Shown here: in pieces, positions 1-12,400 of the stretch | How positions within the stretch are numbered: the first letter of the stretch is position 1 | How the letters are laid out: the number at the start of each line of letters is the position of its first letter | Assembly: GCF_019649055.1 (NCBI RefSeq) | Contig: NW_026570246.1 | Location: 992,001-1,056,000 of the forward strand | DNA from: Paramacrobiotus metropolitanus | Taxonomy: Eukaryota; Tardigrada; Eutardigrada; Parachela; Macrobiotidae | Length of the DNA: 64,000 nt | Direction of reading: 5' to 3' | The notes under the pieces: model-generated | Databases searched by the model: none | What the model saw: the letters and a program-made list of their open reading frames with translations, nothing else | Told to the model about the DNA's origin: nothing | Program-made: the position numbers and the translations under genes

Positions 1-1546
1 AGTTGCATCTATAAACTTTGAGAACTTCCGGCAGTAAAATGCAGTAACATCAGAGCATTAAATTTTGTTTGTTTATTTTTGTTTATTTAGTAAAACCGGT
101 CCAGTAAAGCAATCGTTTTTTATTTTAAAATGTTGCATGTGTGCAGAAGAAATTTTCTATGCCGAAATCTACTCTAGTGTGCTCGCACTGTGCTATGCGT
201 TTAAGAACTTACGTCAGTTATCATAATCTTGAAATATGCATAAGTAATTTCAAAATTTTTACAGCACCAGTACCTTGTGTGATCTCGAGGGTTTGCGTCG
301 TACCAGTCTGCCCGTGAGCACTGGGTTCTACAATAGTTTAAGGTATAAATTTCAATACTGGACAGCAGATGTGCCGACAGCGAGAAGTAAATGTAGTGAA
401 GTTAAATCAACCGTACTTACAGTTAAGTACACAAAAAATCGATATTAGTACTACTCGAAACGCACTTTAAATGTGTTCTGTAAGATACAGAGCCGGGAGT
501 TCTGTATAAGTGAATCTACCAATGGTACAGCGCTGAATCTTATAGAGCGTTACAGAGCAACGAGACCACGGTTTCTAAAAGCGCCCAGTTACCGTAGTTG
601 AATTGGTCAACGATTTATTCATTTTTCACAACAATTTTGTGCTAGTTTCCTTTCTGTTTTTCTGCGATCTGAAGTTTTGTTAAGTTAAGAAATCAAACGA
701 CTGGTGAAAAAGCGAAAGGCCATATTGCATGTAAAGTACGCTGAGGTATTCCTCGCGCTGACGGCTATGGCGAAGTTGCTTGTTGCCACGATACAAATTG
801 AAACATGCACAGTCGGAGGCAGCTAAAATCAGTGAACAAAGCAGAACTGGAATGTTGATTCGATAGAAAAAATTAAACTCCCGTTAATTACATCCTCAAA
901 ACTTGAAAATTAAAAATAGGACTTACTCCGACTTAGACGTACAGCGGACTGTGCATCCACATCAAAAATAAGTTTGGCCTAGCAAGAATGCGAGTTCTGT
1001 ATCGTAACGGAGCCAGGAGAGTTCCTTTTAGATACAGAACACTTTAACTCGGCCGTCCAATCAGAGGTAGGGGGGTGTGATCGAAAAATTACAGAACTTC
1101 CGGCTCTGTATCGTACAGAACGCATTTAAAGTGCCTTTCGAGTCTAGCTATTACAAATGAATTTAAATAGTCGAGAATCGAACGGGTCAGATGAACATCA
1201 GCTAATTCACTATTGCAGTAGTTATTTATTAGCCCTGAGACGCTACCCTAGCTGTTGAATATTATCTTGCGCGGAAGTTCGGAACATTGCTGTGCTTTAC
1301 ATTGGGTTGCTCACAAGTCACAGTCTCGGAATTTAAAATTCTGCTGTCTTTTATGTGCGAAAACCATTAGAACAAAAACATGGAATCGTACATGGAAACT
1401 CGTACATTTCATCTCGCAGTAAACATATTATGGCAAATCATTGATACAATGTCATGGACATACAGGTAATCAGAAATCAAAACCACCCAAAACAACACAA
1501 TGTCAGCAACAGTAAATAGGAATGTGGAAAGGCTGGCAAGTTTGCT
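1..1546. other. Intergenic, no gene recognised
   Basis: No convincing coding exon was found on either strand. The main content is an inverted-repeat element at 453-1143, listed separately. The rest is AT-rich and unremarkable. The 3' untranslated region of the clarin-like gene, which ends at 1547 on the minus strand, probably lies here. Confidence 0.5.
453..1143. mobile_element. MITE-like element with 54-bp terminal inverted repeats
   Basis: Bases 453-506 and 1090-1143 are near-perfect reverse complements: 54 bp with only a few mismatches, the outer part reading ACTCGAAA-GCACTTTAAATG. About 580 bp of non-coding DNA lies between, and a related sub-motif (GATACAGAACACTTTAA) recurs near 1031. 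No transposase reading frame is present, so this looks like a non-autonomous DNA transposon. A clear target-site duplication was not identified, so the superfamily is open. Confidence 0.65.
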
Positions 1547-3563
1547 TCAGTAGTATGTGGTATCGTGCCCGTCTTTTGCATGCCCTTTAACGTATATCGC
1601 TCTTCCAGGATGACGTACAGAACTAACTCCTCTCCGACACCGGATGACAGCAATATTCAAGATGAATATCAGAAGCGCTGCAAGGATTATCCAGACTGCA
1701 TTCCCATGATATGCCAGGCCGCATGTTGTCCCTCCCCAGCCGATAACAATGACTGGAAGTATGTTGTACCGCAGGTGGCTGTAGTACATGCCAGCCCAGA
1801 TGCAAAGCGTGGTCAAGGTACTCAAACCTAGTAAAAAACAAAATTGTACAGATTATACAAAAAAATTATACCATGCGGCTGCATCTTACTTTGTTTGCTT
1901 TTTAGCTACAGCTCTAATTACCCCTTGTGCATGCACAATTAACGATAAATTACTATACCTACATCTTACAGTTATCATAAAGTACAACCAAACGAAGCAT
2001 TAATATATACAGCAAAGCAAAACAAAGCTTCCACTGAATACTCATAGAAAAAGTGTACGATTACTCCCAATATTTTGTTGTAAACATGGTAAGAACATTT
2101 TTAAGTATCAAACATGCCACAGGTCCAACCATTTCACAATAAATCTGTAGAGGGCTTACTTGCAATTGCGTTCCACACATATACGCCCTGGATTCCCGCA
2201 ATGTCGGAGATCGGGACATATATCACTAAAGCAAATTATCAGCCATGAAAATGAAATCTGGTTCAAAACATCGATTGCTAATATATACCCGAGCGCTTGA
2301 ATTAATAGTTTGCATACTGTACGTATTAACGACTGCAATGAGTCAACTGGAGATATAAACTAACGCTTTTTAACAGGCACACAAGTAGATTCCAAGAGGT
2401 AAAAAAGCATGTCTAATTCGGCAGTTTAACAATGCATGCACCAAATGCGTTCACTACTTAATTAAAGTAATTTAAAGAAGAAACGACGGTGTTGTTAAGA
2501 AAAACTACAACAGGCCCCTGTTCCACGTTATAAATTACAAATGTCTGATATCTCGCTATTTTCGCTATCGTTTCAAAAGGTAAATCTAAAATTTTTGCAG
2601 TTACCATTTACTAGCGTTGCGATCGCTGCGAAGAGGGCGAACAGTATAGCCAAGGAGAGAAATATGACTGTGGAGATCCAAAGCCAAAAACTGGGTTCAC
2701 CTGGATGTTCTAAAATTCCTGGAAGGAAAAGAGCAAGATTGTCATCTGCATGGTCTGCTTTGTACGATATCTTACTAGGATCGCTTGGATCCAGGAAGCT
2801 TTTTCATAATTAAACAATCAGCAACATTCATTCTACGGAACGGTAAAGCTCAACAACACACACTGTTCACTGCATCAACTAACAAGTAAGTGTACCAGTA
2901 GCTTGAGATGTTTTTTCACAAAACTCCGCCAGGTTTATGCTGGCGTACGAGTTCGACTCCACATAATATAGATGGCCATCCCTTGGGTCAAAAGCGTCAT
3001 AGCGGCAGATTCGTGTCGAGGCGTTACAGGTTACTATAAAAGATAAACGGTACAAAGTAGCCAAAATGTGCGTGCACAGATACGATGGCGGTGATATATA
3101 ATTATCGTAACGGATGTTGTGCAGTCAGGCAAAACGCGCACACAACTTTTTACTTTACGAAAAAAATGGAAACATGATAATATGAACACCCACACAACGT
3201 TTACTAACACACTTACAATCTACAGAATGTTGCACCCGCAAGATATTTCCCGGTGGAACAAATTTCCCCTTGAAGAGTCCATGGCTGGCGTAGCCTGGTT
3301 CATCAGCACCGGCTCGGCTGGATTCAGGTGACGGGCTAGGCGACCTGTTCAGCTGCTGTATTTCCGCATAAACCCATTCGTCCGAGCTCATGGCACCTAA
3401 TCAAGGCAGCGCCCGGACAACAGGAGATTTAGCAACAGCCAATTAATCGTTATAAGATGATGGGATTGTTGTTTCGATTACCGGCCAATAATCCGATGGC
3501 AGTTAGCGTTAGGAAAAACGCCAAAAGCAGAATAAGTCGGGATTTCCTTTCTTGTTTCTCCAT
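1547..3563 (-). CDS. CLRN: Clarin-like four-pass membrane protein
   Basis: Six exons join in frame with consensus splice sites: 3563-3482, 3396-3217, 3033-2896, 2754-2605, 2225-2160 and 1827-1547. They give 298 residues; the first five introns are all phase 1. Seen in order: a short basic start and TM1 (about residues 8-28); an extracellular loop with the WVYAEIQ and GLFKG motifs and several Cys; TM2 (about 155-182) running into N-x-I-Y-V-P-I; the segment GVYVWNAIA entering TM3; and a last TM after NAVWIILAALL. This matches the clarin layout, where a W-x-K-A motif, GLF-x-G, a GP-x-GLY motif and a final SFW-type TM occur. Vertebrate clarins work in hair-cell and photoreceptor membranes; the role here is unknown. 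The assignment rests on motif order and topology rather than a search; a related claudin-like tetraspan is the main alternative. Confidence 0.75.
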
Positions 3564-5102
3564 TCTGACGATAATGAAGATTATTTATTCCCTCGCACAG
3601 CCGTGGAAAAGCAACCAGTATTAGGGATGCAGAAATGGGGAGTACTAAGCGTTACACAATTTTACACGCCAAACAGATTTAGGACAGCGCCAGCAGCTAC
3701 GGTGTGCAACCGTAGCTACAGTGTCGAATTATTAAAAAGCCATAATAATCCGTCTCCGTGTGACTGGTCATCATCAGGTATGAGTCGCTGCCGCGATGAT
3801 AGCATGCGTGAGATGCATCAAAATATGTGTTCGTATCGTATTATGCGTGTGTTACTTTGATCGCTGTAGAGGAAGTTTAGAAAGCTCGACCTCCTGTCCA
3901 TTGTTGATGTGAGACACGTAATGCTGGCTGTGATGTGTAATGTAAAAACAGCTTGGTGGAGTATGACTGTGCCATCGAGAAGTAAATCATGAGGAAACGT
4001 TTAAACAGTACAAGTGGAAATATTTCGTGCGTTTACATTTCAGATATAAAGATAAACTATTCGTGAAGGAGGCGTTGACAGACTGCGAACTGGTCGGAGC
4101 GCGCTGAATGCAATCTTGTTCAGGAGATTAGATTATGATTTCTGCTGGCGTTTCAGCCACAGCTACTTCACCTGATGACAGCCTGCATTTTGCAGTTTGC
4201 ATTTTACACACATAATAATTTCTTGATCACAGCACGTTGATGCCTGTCAGTTACATCATATCTGAAAATTAATTTTTTACGATTTGTAGTCGGTTTGACG
4301 AAGCTGAGTATGAGAACCACTAGAAAAAAGAAAATAAATCAGAGCACCGTCGTGGGATACGGATGAGGTTTTCACAGAATAAATAGAAAAAGCGGTGGTG
4401 CTGTTTGGGCTCGCGTGTCAGTCTCATGCCGGTTCGCAATTAAAACAGGCATCGGCTCTTAATAAGCCAGAATTTAGCTGCCTGTAGGATCGATGCTAAT
4501 ATTTACAATTAAAATTGAGAGCAGCGAGTCGCTGAATCCGGCTACATCTATTTGCGCCGTACTATGGAGTACAGGATATGCAAGCAGCCCGAACTCTGAA
4601 ATATGGGTCTAAATTTCGAAAACAGCCAGTCACCGGCGCACCACAGGAGGACGAAAAAACAAGGAAAGCAAAAAGCCAAGCTTATTCCCAAAGTAGCGCG
4701 CGAAAACGGAACTGACATCAGATTTACAGAGCTGTAGCGAAGCCCTAACAATAGGTATTCAAAATACTTACAAAGCGCGTAGTTTGCAGCTTCAAATGCT
4801 CAGAAGCATAATTATAGTAATAGCTGACCTCTTCGCCCACAGCCATGGAGAAATTCTTCTCCCGATCCCCTTTAGGCTTTAGCCATATTTATGGAACTCT
4901 CCCCTCTCCCAAAAATTAAAGATCAATGATACGCCGTTCACAACAACAGCGCTCGCTTGACCGGCAGTACCGTAGGTCCGTAGTAGCCTATAAAACAACC
5001 ATGTACAGTTTAATTGTTAGTAAAACATCACACTGCAGGTTCATACTCATACCTCATACTCACAGAATACGCTATATCACAGTCCGAAGCACAAATGCAA
5101 GA
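3564..5102. other. Intergenic, no gene recognised
   Basis: Only short chance reading frames without recognisable domains or supporting splice structure. The part next to 3563 should hold the promoter of the clarin-like gene on the minus strand, but no specific element was recognised. Confidence 0.5.
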
Positions 5103-6415
5103 TACGAGGGTACCTAATCAAGTCATGTCGTATATTTTTTATTTATTTACTGGTTCGCACAATTCACTTTATTTTCTCGAAATACTCTCCCTTGGCCTTA
5201 ATACATTTTCTACATCTATCCCTCCACTCATCGAACATCGAAACAAAAAAACGGCGACCCAGAGAAGAGATGGCACTATCAAGATTTCCTTCGAGTTCTT
5301 CATCACTTCCAAACTTTTTTCCGCGAAGTTTATCTTTCAAAGTGGGGAATATTTTGAAATCGTGGGGGGCCAAATCAGGGCTGTAGGCAGGATGCGGGAG
5401 AATTTTCATACCAGACGCAGCTAAATAATTTTTTGTGTATTTTGAGGTGTGTGGACGGGCGTTATCGTGATGCCAAATCACATGGGTCGTTCCACTTTGG
5501 GGTCGTTTTTCTCGCATTTTCGCAAAGAAAGGTTCAAGTACATTTTCACAGTACCACGCAGAATTCACTGTAGTTTTAGGAGGTAGAGCTCGTTTGTGAA
5601 TGATTCCGTTCCTGCCCGATACAAAGGCGTACATAACTTTCCAAGTACTTCGGGATCGCTTGACAATTGTCGGTCTTCCGCTTCCTTTGGTGATCCAAGT
5701 TTTATTTTGCTGCTTCCGTTTTGGTTCGTAGTATGCAAACCAACTTTCATCTTCAGTGTAGATTTCATACTGACGCTTGGATGATAAATCTTCTAGAATT
5801 AACTCGGCCAAATTCACACGCGAACGCTTCTGGGCAGAAGTCAGCAAATGAGGTACCCAACGCGACACTACTTTGCGCAAATTCAGATCAACACGCAAAA
5901 TGCAGTCCACACTTGCCTCGTTAATCCCGGTTTCGTCCACTATCTCTCTAATAGATATATGGGGATCCTTCTCAACCAGGCGCTTAACGGTGGCAATCTT
6001 TTCCGGAGTCCTCGCTGAAACTGGTCTTCCCGATCGCCGATCATCGTCGAGATCAAATTTGTCCGCACGGAACCGCCAGAACCATCGCTCCACTGTGCGC
6101 AATGAAGGACACTGACTTTCAAACAGTAATTGCATTTCCGAATGGCATTCGGTTGCATTGAGTTTTTTTAAAAAATTTGCGTACATGATAGCGCGAAACC
6201 CATGTTTCGTCATGCGCGCCATTTTTAATAATGAATTAAGTTTTCACCCGAGTGAATGGCACGCTGACTCATGCTGACTGCCACCGAGAGTGGGCATTGA
6301 CTCGGCCATCAGCCTACTGATACAGTTATGAATGCCCTATTTTTTAAAAATGATTTCATATTTTTATTTTCGTAAGTTATATGCGAACGACATTACTTGA
6401 TTAGGTACCCTCGTA
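5103..6415 (-). mobile_element. Complete mariner (Tc1/mariner) transposon
   Basis: A 1,309-bp element (5105-6413) is bounded by TA dinucleotides at 5103-5104 and 6414-6415, the duplicated target site of this superfamily. The 27-bp terminal inverted repeats at 5105-5131 and 6387-6413 begin CGAGGGTACCTAATCAAGT and differ at one position. The single intact transposase gene runs on the minus strand. Near-identical ends and an unbroken gene suggest recent insertion. Confidence 0.96.
5164..6222 (-). CDS. Mariner transposase, DD34D type, intact
   Basis: A single-exon frame of 352 residues, the usual mariner length (about 345-355). The N-terminal third carries the helix-turn-helix DNA-binding region, including the SLRTVERWFWRF and SGRP segments. 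The signature WVPHLL stands where mariners have WVPHEL. The catalytic triad is visible: the first Asp in YTEDESWF, the second in HHDNARPHT, and the third exactly 34 residues later in YSPDLAPHDF. The enzyme excises and reinserts the element at TA sites. No stop or frameshift breaks the frame, so the protein could be active. Transcription would start inside the element; no host promoter is evident. Confidence 0.96.
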   Translation of the reverse strand: MARMTKHGFRAIMYANFLKKLNATECHSEMQLLFESQCPSLRTVERWFWRFRADKFDLDDDRRSGRPVSARTPEKIATVKRLVEKDPHISIREIVDETGINEASVDCILRVDLNLRKVVSRWVPHLLTSAQKRSRVNLAELILEDLSSKRQYEIYTEDESWFAYYEPKRKQQNKTWITKGSGRPTIVKRSRSTWKVMYAFVSGRNGIIHKRALPPKTTVNSAWYCENVLEPFFAKMREKRPQSGTTHVIWHHDNARPHTSKYTKNYLAASGMKILPHPAYSPDLAPHDFKIFPTLKDKLRGKKFGSDEELEGNLDSAISSLGRRFFVSMFDEWRDRCRKCIKAKGEYFEKIK

Positions 6416-7367
6416 CTCTAGAATCAATGTGAAATATCTCATATGGATTCTTGTAATATGTATGTTGTGGTTACTGACTTACTGCCATCCCATAATCCAT
6501 GCTATAAACATTTAAAAGCTTACCTGAAGAAAATGTTGGACTCTTAGAGCGTAGTGCCGGAGTATTAGATAGGTCGCTCGGTACGCAAATTTCTCAGTAC
6601 GAAATCACAGGAGTGAAGCAGTTCCAGTTTCAAACATCATCTTGATTCTACATGTTAATCTGGTAAAACTTTTAAAAGAGCAAAAGATTCAGTCTTAGAG
6701 ATCAGCTAGCTAGAGTTGATAAAATACTAGCAAGGCTGCATGGGATTTGTGCTGCGATTCGTAATAATAATAGGAATACTAGTACGGTATTAGTATTGTA
6801 TGTAACCTCAGAATAACCTTAGAATACAGGAGCAAACCGACTACAGTTAGGAGGCAGTCAGATGCCCTTGTGGGGGTCTTTCACCGTTTTGCGTACGCCT
6901 TTTTATTGCAAATGCACAACTTGCATAGTATACACACAGAGGCGTCGGCCAAGAGGCCCAGAGGCCGCGGCAGGCCTTTCAAGCTGACATGATATTTTTT
7001 TCGAATTACCAATTGACCCCTACCCGAGACAGAATGGAATTTTATAAAGTAGCTGCTTTCAAAGGCTGAGGCAACACTCCCTGCACTTGATGCCTTCACC
7101 CGGCTGGTGTTTTACATATTTATGGCTAAACATGTTTCTTGATGTTCTAAAGTACTGCGCCATATGTATGTATTGCCGCAACGTCATACTCCAGTGGTTG
7201 AGAGAAGGGACTACAAGAATTCCTTGCCTCAGACTTTAATTGCCCCCTATATCCATACGCTTGCTGTATGTACGACGCCGCCGCCGCTATAATATTATGT
7301 ATCCTGGTAGATGTAATTTTTTAAACTGTAATAACAAAATTAATGAATTCGATTGTAACGTGACAGT

Positions 7368-7437
7368 GTAGCTGACTGTCCGCCATCCTGGTTACACTGT
7401 GACCATGCAGTGACCAGGATATGGGACAGTCAGCTAC
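7368..7437. repeat. Long imperfect hairpin with 8-nt loop
   Basis: Arms 7368-7399 and 7408-7437 pair through about 30 positions. The outer 14 bases (GTAGCTGACTGTCC) are a perfect inverted repeat, followed by an internal mismatch, then ATCCTGG, then a bulge before CACTG. The loop is about 8 nt. It could be a palindromic transposon remnant or a microRNA-type precursor; the sequence alone does not decide. Confidence 0.6.
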
Positions 7438-8217
7438 AAAGCGCCACAGACTCGAAGTCGCAAGTCACAACTTTTGTTGCAGAACGGCAGGTAGTTCCGT
7501 ATTACGAGTACGAGAACATAATATAGATACGTGCCTCGTCCAACCCTCAAGGTAACATGCGGGTGCTGCTGCCTTTGCTGATAAAGAACCAAAGAACGGA
7601 GGTGTATTGTACTGCAGACACTCGCGCGCACCGGTGGGATCCCGTGTTGAGCTAGACGTGGGGTAAAATTAGTGCGAATTATAGCTGTTTCAGGTTTTTC
7701 AAGGGGAATACACATCAATAAAACTTAAGGAGTTTTGCCTGTTTGGATTTTATGGTCTAGACTTGGGCGCCTATTACGTGGTGACCTTAAAGCAGTTCCA
7801 TTTACTAAATTGCAAGTCAAACAAATATTTGTCAAAACTCTGCACACTGAAAGCAAAACACGCATTAGGGGAAGCAAAACCAGCAAAACTTCACGGTGCA
7901 CTAAGTCCGTATGTATATCGGTTGCAGGCGGTCTGAGAACAGAAAAACTATCTAAATTTGCTCCTAGTGGAGCTGTTCCCTGAACGGAGGCCGCGTTAAC
8001 ACATTGGATTTATATGCTGATCCGCTGGCATATGTAGATATTCCTATTCCGTAGATATACCTCGCCGGTTTCTTGCCGTAACGTCCTACCAATATTTGTT
8101 ATATATACAACTAATCAGTCTGTTGTACCGCTACGCGGTTATTATGTGTGGTTCACAGAGGGAGAGGGGGAGTTTGCTTATACGTAAACAAATCCTCGTT
8201 AATCCAAGGAAAACCCT

Positions 8218-8652
8218 GTAAATCACAATTTTTGCCGATATTCCGTTGCCGTATTAACGATGTAAGTACAGTACTCTGCCGTGTCCACGCCACTAACCAT
8301 AAGACATTAACAACATACGCAGCAAAAAAACCAAACAGAAAAACTTCGACGCATTTCATTAAAGAAAACAGTAATGCAAGGATGGTATGTGGACATGTGG
8401 TGTAAGGAAAACAATCCTGTCAGGCTGTCATCTGAACCTCTATGGATTGTTTACCCGTACAGACTGTAGGTACCACAGGTCCATAAAAATCAGATTGTTT
8501 TGAGCTTAAGAGTTGCCAGCTTGCCTGGACTGCGGCAAAGCTTTTTATTTTTTTTTCTGTTTATCAGTTGATATTGCTAATGCCTTATGGGACACTGCTG
8601 ATTGGTGAGTACATAATATGGCAACGGAATATCGCCAAGAATTATGATTTAC
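8218..8652. mobile_element. MITE-like element with about 39-bp terminal inverted repeats
   Basis: Bases 8218-8256 and 8614-8652 are reverse complements with about five mismatches; the best-conserved core is GATATTCCGTTGCC. About 435 bp in total with no transposase. No target-site duplication could be assigned with confidence. It is different in sequence from the element at 453-1143. Confidence 0.55.
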
Positions 8653-9479
8653 ACTCACTTTACGCGTGCTCATTATAATAATTTATTGTGCAGTTGTATT
8701 GGTTGTATTGTCCTGTACACTTTCACTCACGAACAGTACGGCTTACGAAAACTGATTGTTTGGTTTCCACTTTCCACTCCCCACAATAACCATAACACGG
8801 CATTAAGCACTTTAAAGTATTTACATGCAGTAATCACAGTATCCAAGAAATACATACTGCATTGGCATGTATTCGACGTGCGGTATAAGATAAAGAGCGG
8901 CACAAAAAAGTGAGTACAAATTAAGCTGTGAAAATGTCTTAAAGGTATCAATAATTAAGTTTCGCCCTTGGCGCGCAGATGCTGGCCGCTGCTACAAGTA
9001 TGGACCGGACCGTGCATCTCGTTCTATTGCTCCTCCGCCATTGTACTGACTTGAGAGATCAACGTCCCCGGAAACCGGCTACGTTGATCTCATGCACCTT
9101 CTGTAAATTCTTCTTTCCATCATCGTTTAGTTCAAAACACGTATTGAGTCGTTCTTTTTGTCGCTCATTCTAAAGAATTAACAGTTGCTGTATACGAAAC
9201 TGCAAGTCCATGTAATTAGGAGGTGATCATCCATCCGTACACCAGCTATACAATATTCTTATTCTTCAATGATTATTGCGTGGAGAGATGGTACACAAAC
9301 CCTGACATATTTTTAACCGGATTTGCGCAAAAGTAAGTTTTCTAACAATAACACATTGTAATACATGTGTTAATTAAATACATTTCCGTAATATTAATTT
9401 TGTGCAGGTTGTAAACGAGCGGTGCCACCGGTCAATACCGGCATTTAGCACTCGGTGCTTCTAGTCCGTGACAATCATA

Positions 9480-12400
9480 ATGGACCTCGATCGACTTCTG
9501 TCCAGATTTTCCTTTTTAATTTTTTCTGTATCATTTTTCCCTTTGTTGCCGGAGTGGATTTGACGCGTTCAAATACTGCCGGATATGGCAAGACCAGGTC
9601 AAAAGAGATGTCGGGTATGGCTGCACCCCCAGTGGGGCCGCCAGTCCCGCCTATACCTCCTATTCCGCTAATGGAAGATCCTGGAGCCAGGATGGCCCGG
9701 CCGCCAATGGAGCCCCCTTTCGGGCCGCCTGGTCCACCAAATTATATGGGAATGGGAGTGGATTTCGGACTCAACCCCCAGATGCCATCTGCATCCGGAC
9801 TAGAAGGATTTCCGTCAGCTCAACTCCAACAGGATTCTCCGCCTAATCGTAAGTTAGGATAACATAATATTGGCAGACGTTTACTGTTCAGTAAATTTAT
9901 TACAAACGCTTGAACTAGAAGTACAGTATAGCATTTTTTAACTCTTTAACAATTCAGATTTTTTATTTATTTGTGGACCATGGCAGATTCTGCACATCTG
10001 AAATTTTCATGTATTATATTTCAACAACAAAGTAGCAGTATGGGTTATGTAAAAATTTTTGTTGGAGGTTGTGTAATTACTTTCACTTGAATTGCTTTTC
10101 TCAGTGTTTCGAGTTCGATGTCTAGTGGTCAGTAGAAAGTAAGAATAATTGATACGGCGGGCAAGATAATAACACACCGGCCGCATAGCCTCCAGACACG
10201 TTACAAGGTCAATGGTCGAGAAGATGGTACGTTTTCATTTCCGTACCCCGGGCTGCGATCTTGAGATTTTCAAAATGGCGGCGTTAATCTTTGCATAAAT
10301 GGAACGAAGTTTTGAAGGTTATTTGAATTAATGATCTTAATGATTGGTAATCATAAGTGATTGCCCATATGTGTTTTAGAAGCACTGGATGAATATTCTT
10401 ATTCTTGTACAATACTATGGAAAAATCAGCACTGTAAAGTGTACAGACGTAGTCACAAAACATAAGTAACAAAAAAATTGATATGCAGTCTTTTTTAGGC
10501 GTACACGTTAAAACTTAACGAAACACTCTTGAGGAAATGAAACGCTCCTAAGATTTTTGAATACGCTCCCTCTGCTCAGTTCAATCTACATTTATCTACT
10601 CTAGTGCTTGATTTGAACAGAAGTCAGAAAGGCACAGAACGATTCACTTTATCTTCACCTTTGTTGCACAGTATTTTGTAATACTGTAGTTTGCCCGTAA
10701 TTTCCGATATCTCCATCTGAATGCTTAATTGTTTTTTATATTCAGAATACAGTTATCCCCAAAACTCGGGAATACCTCCAACTCGTAACGACGATCCGTA
10801 TGCGTACCCATACAACATGCCAAAACCGGCTGGACTGTACAGTCAAGGACCGGCCGAAAATCCAAATCCGCAACAGCTGACTTTGGGTGGATTTCCATAC
10901 GAAAAACCAGCCGACCACAATTCATACGATAGGTGAATTCATGAACCATAAATTACCTTCTGTATTAGCAATTCGCACTGATTTTTCTTACAATTATAAC
11001 TGTTGTGTACCTCGCTAACGAGGTCGCTCTGGCTAAATTCTTTTATTTTATCAGTTTCAGCCCTGTCACCCCACCGCCAGCAAATAACAACGGAGAATAC
11101 AGTTACGACTGGAGCTTTAATTCCAACGGCAACCAGCCAATATCCAACGGTTTGACAGCCGCAAATGCGGGCACCAACGACGATGTTTTAACCGTCCGAG
11201 ACCTGATGGCGTCACCGCCCCCTAAGGTCATGCCGCGGCAGTCGAAACCCGTGACCAAGCGCTGTGTTCCGGATGACATTGCTGGCTCAAGCGGGATTTG
11301 CGCGGCAAGATCCGCTCGGCGAGCAAAGTGCGGCGGACTGGTATCGTCCATGTCTAAAGACTGCGATAAAGACGAACTCTGCTGTTTCGCCATTAGACGG
11401 AATGGAACAATCATTTCAGTTTCTGTCAAGCAGTCACAGCGGCAGTGTGTTTCGGCAGTTGCTCCGAAAAACCCTGGGTTTTGTTCCGCTCAAGCAGACA
11501 GGCAAAAGAACTGTGCTGGCCTTGTTGCCAGCGGATCACCCGACTGCCCGGCTGGGCAGCTCTGTTGCTTTTCCGCTACACCAAGTTTGATTGAGATCCA
11601 GATCGTGGGTTCGACACCAAGACCGGCATTGACTGCCGAGACTGAAGAAACGGCATGCTTTCCCTCAATTAAACCGGAAGTTCAGGGAATCTGCGCCAAA
11701 CGGACGGTCCGACCTCAACGATGTCGCGGAATGCTCTCCGCGACATCGAATAACTGTCATCAAGATGAATTGTGCTGCTTCTTCCTGAATGGAACGAGTG
11801 CGTTCAAGCAGCAAATTTCGTCCATGCAGGCCAGCCAGTACGGTCAGGGCGGCGGCGGAACGTATTATCAAATACCGACAGCACCGACCACGACAACCAC
11901 AACGACGACAACGACATCGAGACAAACTGTGACCACGCCAACGACAACCACAACATATGGCGTAACATACGCGCCTAGTTGGAACCAGGGTGCGACCACG
12001 CCGTACTATTTCCCGTACAAGCCGGATCGACTGTGCATTCCGGCTACCAACTCGGCGATTTACGATGGCACTTGTGTCGCCGCGAGTATGATTCAGTATT
12101 TATGTTCCGGATTACAAGCGAGCTCATCACTTAATTGCGGCTTAAATGAGTACTGCTGTTACAGTAACAAGCAGACGCCAGCCCCATCAACACCATACGG
12201 CAACGGGTGTGTACCGGACAACAACCCGAATGTCGTCGATGGTTTCTGTACCGACGCCAATGACCTCTCAGCGAAATGCACTGGCATTTCGATCTCGACG
12301 TCTCGAGGCTGTGGTGTGACGCAGTTCTGCTGTTATAGCGGCAAGAATGTAATCGTACCCACACCCGGCTCGTACGGCCAACAACAACAAAGTTACGGTA

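Larger units (their letters stand above)
6416..9406. other. Intergenic with repeats, no gene recognised
   Basis: No convincing exon was found. It contains a long hairpin (7368-7437), a MITE-like inverted-repeat element (8218-8652) and a perfect 11-bp inverted repeat (9055-9065 with 9081-9091, GAGATCAACGT). A strong splice-acceptor-like tract ends at 9406, so an upstream untranslated exon of Cys-rich gene A may lie here, but I could not place it. Confidence 0.5.

Noticed and set aside
3552-3860. Plus-strand frame of about 100 codons opposite the clarin first exon
   Set aside because: Overlaps the antisense of a well-supported exon and has no domain, splice or composition support.
7434-7718. 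Minus-strand frame of 94 codons
   Set aside because: Starts inside the hairpin, has no recognisable motif and no splice partners.
9221-9245. AGGAGGTGATC, resembling the 3' end of bacterial 16S rRNA
   Set aside because: A short chance match in a eukaryotic intergenic region; no surrounding rRNA sequence.
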